Positions 1 through 8,756 of a stretch of 64,000 bases of DNA are shown piece after piece. The DNA is from Candidatus Gastranaerophilales bacterium (GTDB taxonomy: Bacteria > Cyanobacteriota > Vampirovibrionia > Gastranaerophilales > Gastranaerophilaceae). The position numbers were made by a program, and so were the translations under genes. A model generated the notes under the pieces. It saw only the letters and a program-made list of their open reading frames with translations, searched no databases and was not told where the DNA came from. Location of the stretch: positions 32,486-96,485 of the forward strand of contig CALUSQ010000005.1 in NCBI GenBank assembly GCA_944323475.1. Reading direction: 5' to 3'. Within the stretch, counting starts at the first letter, position 1. Each line of letters begins with the position of its first letter.

Positions 1-599
1 CTGAGCCACTGGCAAATGTTGTACATGGTATAGAAAGAACAAATATTCAGCCTGGTGATACCGTTGGAGTGTTTGGCATAGGACCAATAGGTCTTATGTT
101 TGCAAGACTTGCAAAACTAAAAGGAGCAAAGGTTATTGCAGCAGGAAGGAATCCTCTAAAACTTCAGATGGCAAAAGAATTTGCTCTTTGTGATGAAGTG
201 ATAGATTTAAAAAAATATCAACATCCCGAAAAAATATTTCGAGATTTTACAGAAGACGGAAGAGGTCTAGATGTCGCTGTGGAGTGTGTTGGGCTACCGG
301 AGACATGGGAAAAAATGTTTGAACTAGTCAGAAAAGGCGGGACAGTGCATTTGTTTGGAGGTTGCAAGTCAGGAACAACTGTAAATCTTAATACAAAACA
401 GTTACACTATGATGAAATAAAAATTATCAGTGTATTCCACCATACACCACAATATTTTAGACAAGCATTAGATTTGATTGCAAATGGGCATGTAGATGTT
501 ACAAAACTTATTACAAAGAAAATGCCTCTTTCTGAAACTAAAGAAGCTATTTTTGCCCATGAAAGAGGCGAAGCAATTAAAGTTTTGTTAACACCATAA
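1..599 (+). CDS. Zinc-type (MDR) alcohol/polyol dehydrogenase, C-terminal part
   Basis: The reading frame is already open at the window edge, so this is the 3' part of a medium-chain dehydrogenase that oxidises an alcohol or polyol with NAD(P). The first visible residues (EPLANVVHGIER) match the end of the catalytic domain. They are followed by a Rossmann domain with the dinucleotide loop VFGIGPIGLM, a basic segment AGRNPLKLQMA and the usual core DVAVECVG. The catalytic zinc ligands lie upstream of the window, so substrate cannot be judged; sorbitol or threonine dehydrogenase-like members are closest in style. No terminator hairpin follows. Family assignment is firm, specificity unknown. Confidence 0.85.
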   Translation, partial: EPLANVVHGIERTNIQPGDTVGVFGIGPIGLMFARLAKLKGAKVIAAGRNPLKLQMAKEFALCDEVIDLKKYQHPEKIFRDFTEDGRGLDVAVECVGLPETWEKMFELVRKGGTVHLFGGCKSGTTVNLNTKQLHYDEIKIISVFHHTPQYFRQALDLIANGHVDVTKLITKKMPLSETKEAIFAHERGEAIKVLLTP

Positions 600-699
600 A
601 TTGAATTGTAAAGTTTTATATAAAAATATTTATTGTCTGAAATACACTAATTCACAGTTGTTTTAGACCATGCTCAAAAAATCCCGTCTAAAAATTGTA

Positions 700-727
700 T
701 TGAAATGTAAATTTTATATGTTACACT
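700..727 (+). promoter_or_regulatory. Candidate promoter of the 807-2620 gene pair
   Basis: TTGAAA (700-705) is followed after 16 bases by TACACT (722-727), about 80 bases before the ATG at 807. It is the only sigma70-like pair I see in the 162-base gap after the dehydrogenase. Confidence 0.4.
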
Positions 728-806
728 AGCAAATAATAAAATCTTTCTACTTTTACCAAGTGTGAAGAATTTAAGTAATCACCCAAGTTTAAAAGAAAAG
801 AAGACT

Positions 807-1670
807 ATGATAAAACTACAAACAAACCAAACACCCGTAGCAGGGATTATGCGTTCGAAAAGGGAGGCAGCGTTAGGTTCGGAAATGAGTTCCGTAGCAA
901 CTAGCCCTAAAAATCATTTCGAACTTGAGCATTCAGCTTTTAAGGTGTGTTCAGACAAGAATCATTATGATGTGTATGACCATGCTGTGATTAAAAAGAC
1001 TAATAGTGTGAATAAATTCAATAAGAAGACCGCGAGTAATGTAAATTTTCGCGGTCTTCCTATTATGAAAACAAAGACCTGGAAACTCGCACAAAGTAAT
1101 CTATTACACAAGTTCTTAAAAATGGCGGATTCAAACCAAACAGTATTTGATGCATTATTTGCATTACTTATTACTTGTGGTTTAAGACCTGCAGCTATTA
1201 TGGCTCAAGCAAACGAGCACAACAAAGAAAAGAATAAAAAAGCTGCATCACATTCAATTTCATCAGGTATTATAGGTTACATATTTGCTGTAATAATTTA
1301 TTCACCAATCAAAAAAGGTTTGGATAAAATCAGAAAAAATCCTGAAATTTATGCAGAAAAGGCAAAAGATTTCTTTACATATAATGGAACAAAGAAAATG
1401 GCTGCATCAAAAAGATTCCAAACTTATACAATGATGTGTAATTACATTCCACAAGTAATTACAGCATCAGTTAGATCAGCTATTACAATCGCAATGATTC
1501 CTTATATTGACAAATACATACTTAATAAAATTTTCGGTTCTAATATAAAACCAACAACAAAAGCCGAATTACAAAATGACCCGACATACAAATTTGCATT
1601 TATTAACTTCAAAAACAACAACTCAAATGCAAAAAAAGTATTCCAAAGCTTTACAGGAGTGATGAAATAA
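807..1670 (+). CDS. Hypothetical membrane protein with N-terminal NFRG-type tag
   Basis: Not recognised. I start it at the ATG at 807, which has AAAGAAAAGAAG upstream, rather than an upstream GTG at 762 without a ribosome site. About the first 80 residues are polar and disordered-looking and end in ASNVNFRGLP. Then come hydrophobic segments around FDALFALLITCGLRPAAIMA, SSGIIGYIFAVIIYSP and SAITIAMIPYIDKYI, suggesting two or three membrane helices, with a Lys-rich region between them. The stop overlaps the next start (TAATG), so the two are translationally coupled. The next protein has a similar plan: a polar N-terminus ending in a short F-rich motif, then several hydrophobic helices. Function unknown. 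Confidence 0.7.
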   Translation: MIKLQTNQTPVAGIMRSKREAALGSEMSSVATSPKNHFELEHSAFKVCSDKNHYDVYDHAVIKKTNSVNKFNKKTASNVNFRGLPIMKTKTWKLAQSNLLHKFLKMADSNQTVFDALFALLITCGLRPAAIMAQANEHNKEKNKKAASHSISSGIIGYIFAVIIYSPIKKGLDKIRKNPEIYAEKAKDFFTYNGTKKMAASKRFQTYTMMCNYIPQVITASVRSAITIAMIPYIDKYILNKIFGSNIKPTTKAELQNDPTYKFAFINFKNNNSNAKKVFQSFTGVMK

Positions 1671-2620
1671 TGCAAATACAACCTTATACTTCAAAATATA
1701 ATCTTTTAAAATATTCTCACAATAACAATAACAGATATTCTACCCCTTTAAAAGGCGATGTTGTTTCATTTGGTATAAACCCTATGGGCAAAATAACAGA
1801 TGGACTAGCTCACGGGATGGGCAAAATAGGAGCAACAAAACCTGTTCAAAGGTTAGTTGATTTCTTAAAAGACAGAAATTATCAACAACATCTTGCAGCA
1901 TTTGTTGGTGTAATGTTATCAAGCTTTTATATGCTAGATACAGCAAAATCTAAAAAAATTGAAAAAGATCAAAAAATGCCGCTTATTGTTAATCAAGCTG
2001 CTGTATGTGCTTTATCAACAGCAGGTGCTTATACTCTGGACAATTACCTTGACAGACATATTGCAAATTTCACAGAAAAATTTAATATTGCAAATATTTC
2101 TGACCCAAAAACAAGAAAAATGTTTGCTAAATTACATGATAATCCAGAATATCTGGCTGTAGTAAAAAGAAGAGCTCAAAACAATCCTGAATTAAAAAAA
2201 TCATTTGAAATTTTAGACAAAATGTTTGAGTTTAATGCTGGCGTAGAAAAAGAACTAAAAAATATAGTTAAAAAAGGTACAGCAGATGAAACTGTAAAAA
2301 ATCTTATGAGCCAAATTACTCAACTAGGCAAACAAAATGGAATGGATAAAGCAGACAAAGCCAAAGAATTGTTTATGGCTGCAAAGAAAAACAGTAAAAC
2401 ATTGACAAATATATTTAATAAACAAAGCATGACAAATGCAATAAAACTAACATCAAACAATGATACAAAATTATCAACTTTGATGAATGGTTTTAAAATT
2501 GCAAAATCCTTGATGATTTTTGCAATGATATACAGGTTTATTGCACCTGTAGTTGCAACACCTATAGCAAACAGCATTAGTGAAAAAATTGAAAACAAGA
2601 AAAAAGCAGCTAATGCATAA
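1670..2620 (+). CDS. Hypothetical membrane protein with N-terminal SFG tag
   Basis: Not recognised. The start ATG shares one base with the preceding stop. The N-terminus MQIQPYTSKYN, then an Asn-rich stretch, ends in VVSFGINPMG; the same layout occurs in the partner gene and in the HNH-like proteins near 42-44 kb. Hydrophobic helices are visible near residues 65-85 (AAFVGVMLSSFYML), 105-125 (NQAAVCALSTAGAYTL) and 285-305 (SLMIFAMIYRFIAPVVA), separated by a charged helical region. Together with the upstream gene it looks like a two-gene unit of related membrane proteins. Nothing in it suggests an enzyme. Confidence 0.7.
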   Translation: MQIQPYTSKYNLLKYSHNNNNRYSTPLKGDVVSFGINPMGKITDGLAHGMGKIGATKPVQRLVDFLKDRNYQQHLAAFVGVMLSSFYMLDTAKSKKIEKDQKMPLIVNQAAVCALSTAGAYTLDNYLDRHIANFTEKFNIANISDPKTRKMFAKLHDNPEYLAVVKRRAQNNPELKKSFEILDKMFEFNAGVEKELKNIVKKGTADETVKNLMSQITQLGKQNGMDKADKAKELFMAAKKNSKTLTNIFNKQSMTNAIKLTSNNDTKLSTLMNGFKIAKSLMIFAMIYRFIAPVVATPIANSISEKIENKKKAANA

Positions 2621-2640
2621 TTTGGAAAACTCAAACTAAA

Positions 2641-2677
2641 TAAAAAAAAACCCGTCTTTATAACACAAAGAACGGGG
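2641..2677 (-). terminator. Rho-independent terminator of the 2743-3945 gene
   Basis: Arms CCCGT-CTTT and AAAG-A-ACGGG (2651-2675) form a hairpin with one bulge. On the minus strand it is followed by nine U residues (2642-2650), so it ends the repeat-rich gene to its right. Confidence 0.75.
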
Positions 2678-2742
2678 AATTGGTTAGGTTTTAGTTTGGT
2701 TTATAAATAGGTTTTATGTTTAATTAGTTTTTTGCTAATGAA

Positions 2743-3945
2743 TTATATTGTTCTAAAAATATTTTCATATTCATGAGAACAAGTAAGAAACTTCAACTGT
2801 GCATCTGTACCATTTAAAATAACATCATTTAAATGTCTGCGTTGTAATTGAGTCAATTTAGCAAGAGCTTTTGTATCAGCTTCTAGACCAATTGAAGACA
2901 ATCTATGTTGAATTTTTTGACCATTTATTTCAGCAAATCTATTATTTTTTCTTGTTATTACAGGAGAAATATAACTGCCTTTTTCAGGTAATACATAAAC
3001 TTCACCAGAAGAAGGTAAATTTCTTGCTGTTTCAAGTCTTTCTCTAGCAACCTCCATTTTTGATGGAGTATGAGCAGGAAGCAAACCTTTTACATTACCT
3101 GTTGATGCTGAGGCAGCAGGAAGTAATCCTTTTACAGCTTGTTGATTAGCCGGCAAGTTAAATATATTATTGTTGTTACCATAATAATATTCTATAGGTT
3201 TTAACTGAGGATTAACTGTATTTCCAGCAGGAAGCAAACCTTTTACATTACCAGCTTGAGAAGAAGCTTGTGCTACAGGGAGCAAACCTTTTACATTACT
3301 AGCTTGAGAAGAAGCTTGTGCTACAGGGAGCAAACCTTTTACATTAGTTGTTTTTACAGGAGCTGGTGTCGGATTTACAGGACCACTAACAACAGGGTTA
3401 ACAATTGGATTAACAATTGGATTAACAATTGGATTAACCGGATTTGTCGGACCATTAACTACTGGATTAACAGGATTTGCCGGAGTAGCCGTTCTTGATA
3501 TTAAACGGCTAGGATCTGTTATCGGATTAGTTGTGGGTCTAACTGGAGAAGGAGTAACAACCGGACTATTTACTGGACGAACAGGATTTTTAATTTTCTT
3601 ACCTTTTTTCAATGCCAATAGAACGGCAGCTGTACCCAAAGTTGTACCAATTATACCAAGTATAGTCGGTAATTCATCTTTTTTCTTATGAGTTGCAATA
3701 GGTCGAGCATAGTAGTTATTTTTTTGATCCTCATTACGAACCAAGTAGTCGCCATTAAATTGACCAATGCCAACTCCAGCTAGAGGGTTCATAAACATTC
3801 CCATTCCTGGGTACATGCCTGCGCAATAACCTGCACCGAAGCCATAGCCTCCAGAAGGATTCATATTTGCAGAATAAGTTGTCTGCAAATTATACATTGG
3901 GCTGTACAAACTTTGAAAACTTGTGCTGTAATCATCAAAATACAT
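2743..3945 (-). CDS. Repeat-rich Gly/Met/Tyr and Pro/Val/Asn protein with one membrane helix
   Basis: Not recognised. Residues 1-70 are rich in Gly, Tyr and Met (GYGFGAGYCAGMYPGMGMFM) and lack a classical signal peptide. A single hydrophobic helix follows near residues 95-112 (TILGIIGTTLGTAAVLLAL), flanked by lysines. A low-complexity region of NPVV and NPIV repeats then leads to five copies of VKGLLP, two of them inside a perfect-looking 16-residue unit. The last ~100 residues are charged and probably folded. The start has GGAGATTAGGTT just upstream. Its leader is nearly identical to that of the gene at 33558-34430, which has the same Gly/Met/Tyr N-terminus. A cell-surface or structural role is only a guess. 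Confidence 0.75.
   Translation of the reverse strand: MYFDDYSTSFQSLYSPMYNLQTTYSANMNPSGGYGFGAGYCAGMYPGMGMFMNPLAGVGIGQFNGDYLVRNEDQKNNYYARPIATHKKKDELPTILGIIGTTLGTAAVLLALKKGKKIKNPVRPVNSPVVTPSPVRPTTNPITDPSRLISRTATPANPVNPVVNGPTNPVNPIVNPIVNPIVNPVVSGPVNPTPAPVKTTNVKGLLPVAQASSQASNVKGLLPVAQASSQAGNVKGLLPAGNTVNPQLKPIEYYYGNNNNIFNLPANQQAVKGLLPAASASTGNVKGLLPAHTPSKMEVARERLETARNLPSSGEVYVLPEKGSYISPVITRKNNRFAEINGQKIQHRLSSIGLEADTKALAKLTQLQRRHLNDVILNGTDAQLKFLTCSHEYENIFRTI
3227..3350 (-). repeat. 48-bp tandem repeat encoding VKGLLPVAQASSQA(S/G)N
   Basis: Two almost identical 48-base units lie side by side, with a third partial unit. Each encodes a 16-residue block starting VKGLLP. Further single VKGLLP copies lie closer to the C-terminus (around 3070-3140). 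Confidence 0.85.
3395..3440 (-). repeat. 12-bp tandem repeat encoding NPIV units
   Basis: The plus-strand unit GGATTAACAATT is repeated about three and a half times with almost no change. It encodes Asn-Pro-Ile-Val repeats in the protein. Such short exact repeats are prone to slippage, so copy number may vary between strains. Confidence 0.85.
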
Positions 3946-3959
3946 AACCTAATCTCCAA

Positions 3960-4000
3960 CCTAGAAATTTAATCTAACCTTACATATTTATAAAAACAAT
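3960..4000 (-). promoter_or_regulatory. Conserved promoter/leader element, copy A
   Basis: On the minus strand this reads GTTTTTATAAATAT directly followed by GTAAGGTTAGATT, roughly 30-60 bases before the ATG. The gene at 33558-34430 carries GTTTTTATATAACT followed by the identical GTAAGGTTAGATT. TATAAAT could be the -10 box, with the conserved GTAAGG at the RNA start. Confidence 0.6.
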
Positions 4001-4158
4001 CTCTTGGTTCAGATTGCCTTATTATAATTTTTTTATTAAGAAATATTACGAAAACAAAATAAAAAATACACGTATTAACAAGAAATAACAGGTTATAGCG
4101 TAAAATTTACTTAATATTTTTCAATTAACTATATCAATTTAAAAGTGAGCAAGTAAAA

Positions 4159-4186
4159 TAGACATAGGGTATAAATTATATATAAT
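4159..4186 (+). promoter_or_regulatory. Sigma70-type promoter of pgi
   Basis: TAGACA (4159-4164), a 16-base spacer and a perfect TATAAT (4181-4186) lie 24 bases before the start codon. Confidence 0.7.
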
Positions 4187-4209
4187 TTTTAATATAGAGG
4201 GAGACATAG

Positions 4210-5595
4210 ATGCTAGAATTTGACTATAGAAATGTCAAAGCCGAAATTCTAGGTGATGAAAACGGGTTAAATATCGAAACCGAATTTAACAACTACAATG
4301 AAAAAATCGCCAAAATCATTAATGACTTAAACTCAAGAAAAGACAAACCCGGACAATGGCTCCAATGGATGAATCTTGGTTACAATGAAGAAACTGTATG
4401 GCTTGTTAAAGAATATGCTGCAATGATTAACGGCCGTTTTGACAATGTTCTTGTGTTGGGGATAGGTGGCTCAGCACTAGGTGGAAGTGCTGTTTGCGAA
4501 GCCCTTCTTAAACCATATTGGAATCTTTTAACTTTGGAACAAAGAAATAATTTACCAAGAATATTTTTTCTCGATAATATAGATCCTGATCAAATTAACG
4601 GATTGCTTGATATACTTGATTTAAAAAAGACACTTGTTAATGTTATAACAAAATCCGGTTCAACAGCAGAAACAATGTCCCAATTTATGATTATTAAAAA
4701 GAGATTGGAGGATGAACTTGGAGATAACTACAGAAGGAATATAGTAGCAACTACAGATCAAAATGTAGGTGTATTGAGACAAATTTCAAACGAAGAAGGA
4801 TACAAAACATTTGTTGTTCCTGACGATGTAGGTGGACGTTTTTCAGTATTTTCTGCAGTTGGTTTATTACCTTTTGCATTAGTTGGTATAAATATTGAAG
4901 AATTAATGCAAGGTGTAAAAGATATGGACCTTGCTTTAAAAAACACAAACATATGGCACAATATCGCAGCTCAAAATGCATTGATTCATTACCTTATGGA
5001 TACACAAAAAGGTAAAAATCTTACTGTAATGATGCCTTATTCAAACAGATTGAAATATATATCAGACTGGTTTGTACAACTTTGGGCAGAAAGTTTAGGA
5101 AAAGAACAAGATAATTACGGTAACAAAGTCAACATCGGTCCGACACCAATTAAAGCACTTGGTGCAACTGATCAACATTCACAGATACAGTTGTATAATG
5201 AAGGTCCGAATAACAAACTTATTAACTTTATAAGAGTAAAAGAATTTGATACAACATTAGAAATTCCCCAAATATTTGAATTTACAGGTGTTGGATATCT
5301 TGGTGGAAATACAATAAATTCTCTTATTAACTCGGAAGCTGATGCAACAAAAGTTGCGTTAGTAGATTACCAAAGACCTAATGTAACAATAACAATAGAC
5401 AAGGTTAATCCATATAATATTGGACAGCTATTGTACATGTTAGAAGTTCAAACAGCTATTGCAGGTGAACTTTATAACATAAATACATTCAATCAACCTG
5501 GCGTTGAGCAAGCTAAAAATTACACATATGCTTTGATGGGTAGAGCAGGTTACGAAGAATCTGCTGCAGATTTAAAACAAAAAATGTCATATTAG
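4210..5595 (+). CDS. pgi: Glucose-6-phosphate isomerase
   Basis: Cytoplasmic enzyme interconverting glucose-6-phosphate and fructose-6-phosphate in glycolysis and gluconeogenesis. The sugar-phosphate-binding loop GIGGSALGGSA is near residue 82, the family signature VITKSGSTAETMSQF near 140, and GATDQHSQIQL near 320 carries the conserved catalytic His region. The 461-residue length fits the short bacterial class rather than the ~550-residue enterobacterial class. GAGGGAG stands seven bases before the ATG, and a good promoter lies just upstream, so it is probably transcribed alone. Confidence 0.96.
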   Translation: MLEFDYRNVKAEILGDENGLNIETEFNNYNEKIAKIINDLNSRKDKPGQWLQWMNLGYNEETVWLVKEYAAMINGRFDNVLVLGIGGSALGGSAVCEALLKPYWNLLTLEQRNNLPRIFFLDNIDPDQINGLLDILDLKKTLVNVITKSGSTAETMSQFMIIKKRLEDELGDNYRRNIVATTDQNVGVLRQISNEEGYKTFVVPDDVGGRFSVFSAVGLLPFALVGINIEELMQGVKDMDLALKNTNIWHNIAAQNALIHYLMDTQKGKNLTVMMPYSNRLKYISDWFVQLWAESLGKEQDNYGNKVNIGPTPIKALGATDQHSQIQLYNEGPNNKLINFIRVKEFDTTLEIPQIFEFTGVGYLGGNTINSLINSEADATKVALVDYQRPNVTITIDKVNPYNIGQLLYMLEVQTAIAGELYNINTFNQPGVEQAKNYTYALMGRAGYEESAADLKQKMSY

Positions 5596-5712
5596 ACTAT
5601 ACAAAACCAAGATAAATTGATTACTGGTGTTACATAAAGTTACATATTTATACATGTAAGTATGTGTTTGATAAAATAATATTGGAGCTTTTTAATTAGA
5701 GAGTAGTTTTCT

Positions 5713-8088
5713 ATGTCAGAAATAAATTATTTAGAAACAATACAAAATAAACTAGACGCACTTGTCGAAAAAATAATACAAAAAGAAAATTCTGATGAAA
5801 ATTTTCGAATTACTTACGCACAGATTCTTGAAAAAATTAATACAAAGATGGATGTTTTTTCAAGTAATGAAAATTTTGACAAAATAGGTCTAATTTCAAT
5901 AGAAATAAGAAATCTTTTAAAAGACCGCCAATTAGTAGTTGATGGCAAATTTAATGCTATTAAAGGAGAATTTGATAATCTAAATGAAATACTACTTAAC
6001 TCATTAAAAACACCAGAATTTCTTGCTGCTTTTAATAAAATACAAAATCAAATTCAATTTTTTGCAGAAGAGCAAGAAAATCAAAAAGAAACTTTTAATT
6101 CAATAATTTCTCATATAGAAAAATTTGGAACACTTGAAGAAACTAATGACATAGCACGCTCCAATTTTGCTATCATAAAAGAACAAAATACAATAATAAA
6201 TGAAAACATTAATAAACAACTAAATTTATTTAACACATTAAACTCTGAGATATCAGAATCAAATAAAAAATCTTTTGATGAATTAAATAGCATAGTTTTA
6301 GGATTAAATGAACTAAAAGAAACATTTACTGAAGATAATAAAGAAATCCAAGATATACTTTCCAACAAAGTAGATAATATTATTTCAAAAATTCATGAAA
6401 CAGATTCTTTTGTTGAAATATTAAACAATAACCTTACTACACTTATTCAAGTTATTGGGAATATATTTGAAGATGAAGAGTTTAAAATACTAAGCTCAGA
6501 TGTCGCAGATATATTAACAAAAACTGCATTTTTATCAGAAACAGTAAAAACACTTGCAACAAAAGAAGATTTAGATAATAAAAATCAAGAACTACTAACC
6601 CAAATAGAAGAAAAAATACTTGCAAAACTTGATTTTAGTGACCTCCAAAGCATCAAAGATTATACAGAAAAAATGTTTTTCCAAGGTACAGAAGTACTTA
6701 AAGATGAAATATGGTCTATAAAAGATACAGTTGCAGAAGTTCAAAAAAATTCATTATCAACAGAAACATTTAATGAAAAAATTGTTGAAATAAAAAACAA
6801 CATTACAGAAGATATTACAGACACAATTTCGACTGAAAGTGTTGCTACAGCTAATCAAATCAGTGAAATTTCTTCAACAATAGAAAATCTCAGAAAAGAA
6901 CTTTCAGACATTATTTTAAATGAGCAAAATGAGCAAATCACTTCGGCATTAAATGATCTTCAAACAAAATTTGTATCACAGCTTGTACAAATAGCTGACA
7001 ACATAAATTTTGAAGAAGAAACTGATGAAATTAATGAAAATATATACAATACAGCTGATGAACTAAAAGAAAAAATCACTGCTAATATTTCAGATATAAA
7101 AGATGAAATATTACAGCTAAAAGATGTATCATCAGAATTTGATGGTAATATAATTACACTTTTAGAAAAAATTGAAGATGCTGTAAAAACAGATATAAAT
7201 AAAGATTTAAAAACATTAATTTCAGGATTTAGTCTTTTAACAAGCGGCTTAAAAGAAGATAAAGACTATGTGTATACACTACCTGATATTGAGTCAGACT
7301 TGTCAAAAATAAGACTGGATTTAACTAAACTGCATAAAGTGCTTGTAAATACAGATGCTGAAAATACAGAAACAGCTTCTGACATTACAACAAAGATTAA
7401 TCAGATTAAAGAATCACTTCAAAAAGTTGAAAATAGCCCAATCAACGCTGATATTGCAGAAATAAAAGGTCTTTTTACTACATTAAATGAAGATGTATCA
7501 AGCATAAGCAAAAGAACAAACAAACTTATTCTTACATCTGATGAAATAAACAAAACGCTTAAATCAAACATAGAAATTTTCTCTTCTTTAATTAAAACAT
7601 TTGAAAAACAAAGCAAAGAGTTTTACAATTCATCATTTGTAAATAATTTAGATACAAAGATTGATAATATTACGCAAACAACAACATCTCTTGTTCAATC
7701 AGACAAGGTATTGAATGAAGCATTTATGTATCTGGCAGAATGGATTGATACAGCAAGCGAATCTTTTGAATTAATTAAAGAAGACGTAACTGCAGTAAAA
7801 AATGACATAATAAATAACGATTCTACAATTTCTGACAGAATAGACTCTATTGAAGATAAAGTAGACAAAATTGTTTCACAAAAAAATGATACAAAAGAAC
7901 TAAAATCACTTGTAGAGTACATTGCTTCACAAGTAAGTATTACAAATGAAAAAATAATTGAAAACGAAAAACTTGCTCAACGCATAACAAATATGGAAAA
8001 GCAACTCAAAAAAATTGAGCATAATGTAGCTGTTATTACAGAATACATTGACGAAGACGAAGAAAACGACTTCGAAGAAAATGAATAA
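5713..8088 (+). CDS. Very long coiled-coil protein of unknown function
   Basis: Not recognised. Nearly all 791 residues form acidic, heptad-rich alpha-helix with many short blocks such as EIKNNITEDI and RIDSIEDKVDKIV. There is no signal peptide or membrane segment, Cys is absent or nearly so, and the tail is strongly acidic (EDEENDFEENE). Chemoreceptor-type signature segments are absent, so it is not an obvious MCP. A cytoplasmic scaffold, cell-shape or chromosome-associated fibre are possibilities. The ribosome site is weak (GAGAG). It stands alone on this strand and converges on a small minus-strand gene. Confidence 0.75.
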   Translation: MSEINYLETIQNKLDALVEKIIQKENSDENFRITYAQILEKINTKMDVFSSNENFDKIGLISIEIRNLLKDRQLVVDGKFNAIKGEFDNLNEILLNSLKTPEFLAAFNKIQNQIQFFAEEQENQKETFNSIISHIEKFGTLEETNDIARSNFAIIKEQNTIINENINKQLNLFNTLNSEISESNKKSFDELNSIVLGLNELKETFTEDNKEIQDILSNKVDNIISKIHETDSFVEILNNNLTTLIQVIGNIFEDEEFKILSSDVADILTKTAFLSETVKTLATKEDLDNKNQELLTQIEEKILAKLDFSDLQSIKDYTEKMFFQGTEVLKDEIWSIKDTVAEVQKNSLSTETFNEKIVEIKNNITEDITDTISTESVATANQISEISSTIENLRKELSDIILNEQNEQITSALNDLQTKFVSQLVQIADNINFEEETDEINENIYNTADELKEKITANISDIKDEILQLKDVSSEFDGNIITLLEKIEDAVKTDINKDLKTLISGFSLLTSGLKEDKDYVYTLPDIESDLSKIRLDLTKLHKVLVNTDAENTETASDITTKINQIKESLQKVENSPINADIAEIKGLFTTLNEDVSSISKRTNKLILTSDEINKTLKSNIEIFSSLIKTFEKQSKEFYNSSFVNNLDTKIDNITQTTTSLVQSDKVLNEAFMYLAEWIDTASESFELIKEDVTAVKNDIINNDSTISDRIDSIEDKVDKIVSQKNDTKELKSLVEYIASQVSITNEKIIENEKLAQRITNMEKQLKKIEHNVAVITEYIDEDEENDFEENE

Positions 8089-8094
8089 GAATTA

Positions 8095-8298
8095 TTAATT
8101 ATTGCTTAAAACAAGCTTAAATGTTGCAAGACTTTTAATTGCAAATAATTTATTCTTGATATTTTGTTCTTCATTTATTTTAAATATTCTAATAATTCTT
8201 TGTATTTCTTGTAAATTTTTTCTTGAAGATATATCATATACATTTTCAATTGGATCTGCAACTACACCCATTATTGTATTTAATTCATGTTCTTTCAT
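8095..8298 (-). CDS. Small hypothetical protein (67 aa)
   Basis: Chosen over a similar-length plus-strand frame because it has AGAGGA seven bases before its ATG and a normal soluble composition. The opposite frame reads as a string of Leu/Ile/Cys/Ser. The protein starts MKEHELNTIMGVVADPIEN and is basic and helical towards its C-terminus. No family is recognised. It ends six bases from the end of the coiled-coil gene, tail to tail. Confidence 0.6.
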   Translation of the reverse strand: MKEHELNTIMGVVADPIENVYDISSRKNLQEIQRIIRIFKINEEQNIKNKLFAIKSLATFKLVLSNN

Positions 8299-8501
8299 AA
8301 AATAGTTCCTCTAAGACTCTATATTTTTATAAAGTAATTTGTTCTAAAAAAATTGCTTTTTTTAATAATGAATGTTAAGAAATATATACTTAATATATAC
8401 CAAGGTTTAAAAATTATTGTTTTTACTTGAAATAGAGGATAAATAGATTATAGAATTTAGTATATAATTAAACACATACATTTATGATATAAGGAGAAAA
8501 T

Positions 8502-8756
8502 ATGTTACCTATTATCACTGAGGAACACTCATCACTGGCATTTGCAGAAATATTTCAAGATGTTCACGGCTGGCGAAAAAAAATGATTCACTATATTAAA
8601 GACGAAAACCCTGAAATAAATAGTGCAATAATTGAAGCAGCAAACAATACAGATCTAGACCCCAAAGCAGTAGCACTAGGTGCTTATATGACATATATTC
8701 TTATCGAAATGGCTGCAAAAGATGATGAAGGAATAAACTACGATATAGATGAATAA
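8502..8756 (+). CDS. Small acidic hypothetical protein (84 aa)
   Basis: An excellent AAGGAG lies six bases before the ATG, and TATAAT occurs at 8463-8468. The product is helical and acidic (…KDDEGINYDIDE) with the core DLDPKAVALGAYMTYILIEM. No family is recognised. Its stop directly abuts the stop of the convergent gene on the other strand. Confidence 0.7.
   Translation: MLPIITEEHSSLAFAEIFQDVHGWRKKMIHYIKDENPEINSAIIEAANNTDLDPKAVALGAYMTYILIEMAAKDDEGINYDIDE

Noticed and set aside
3227..3440. CRISPR-like array
   Set aside because: The repeats are directly adjacent, in coding frame and without unique spacers; no cas genes are near.
3256..3498. Plus-strand frame with RRSLCYREQ repeats
   Set aside because: It is the antisense reading of the 48-bp and 12-bp repeats of the minus-strand repeat protein, so its repeats are a by-product.
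8102..8305. 67-codon plus-strand open frame
   Set aside because: Hydrophobic, Cys/Ser-rich translation without a ribosome site; the minus-strand frame over the same bases has AGAGGA and a normal composition.
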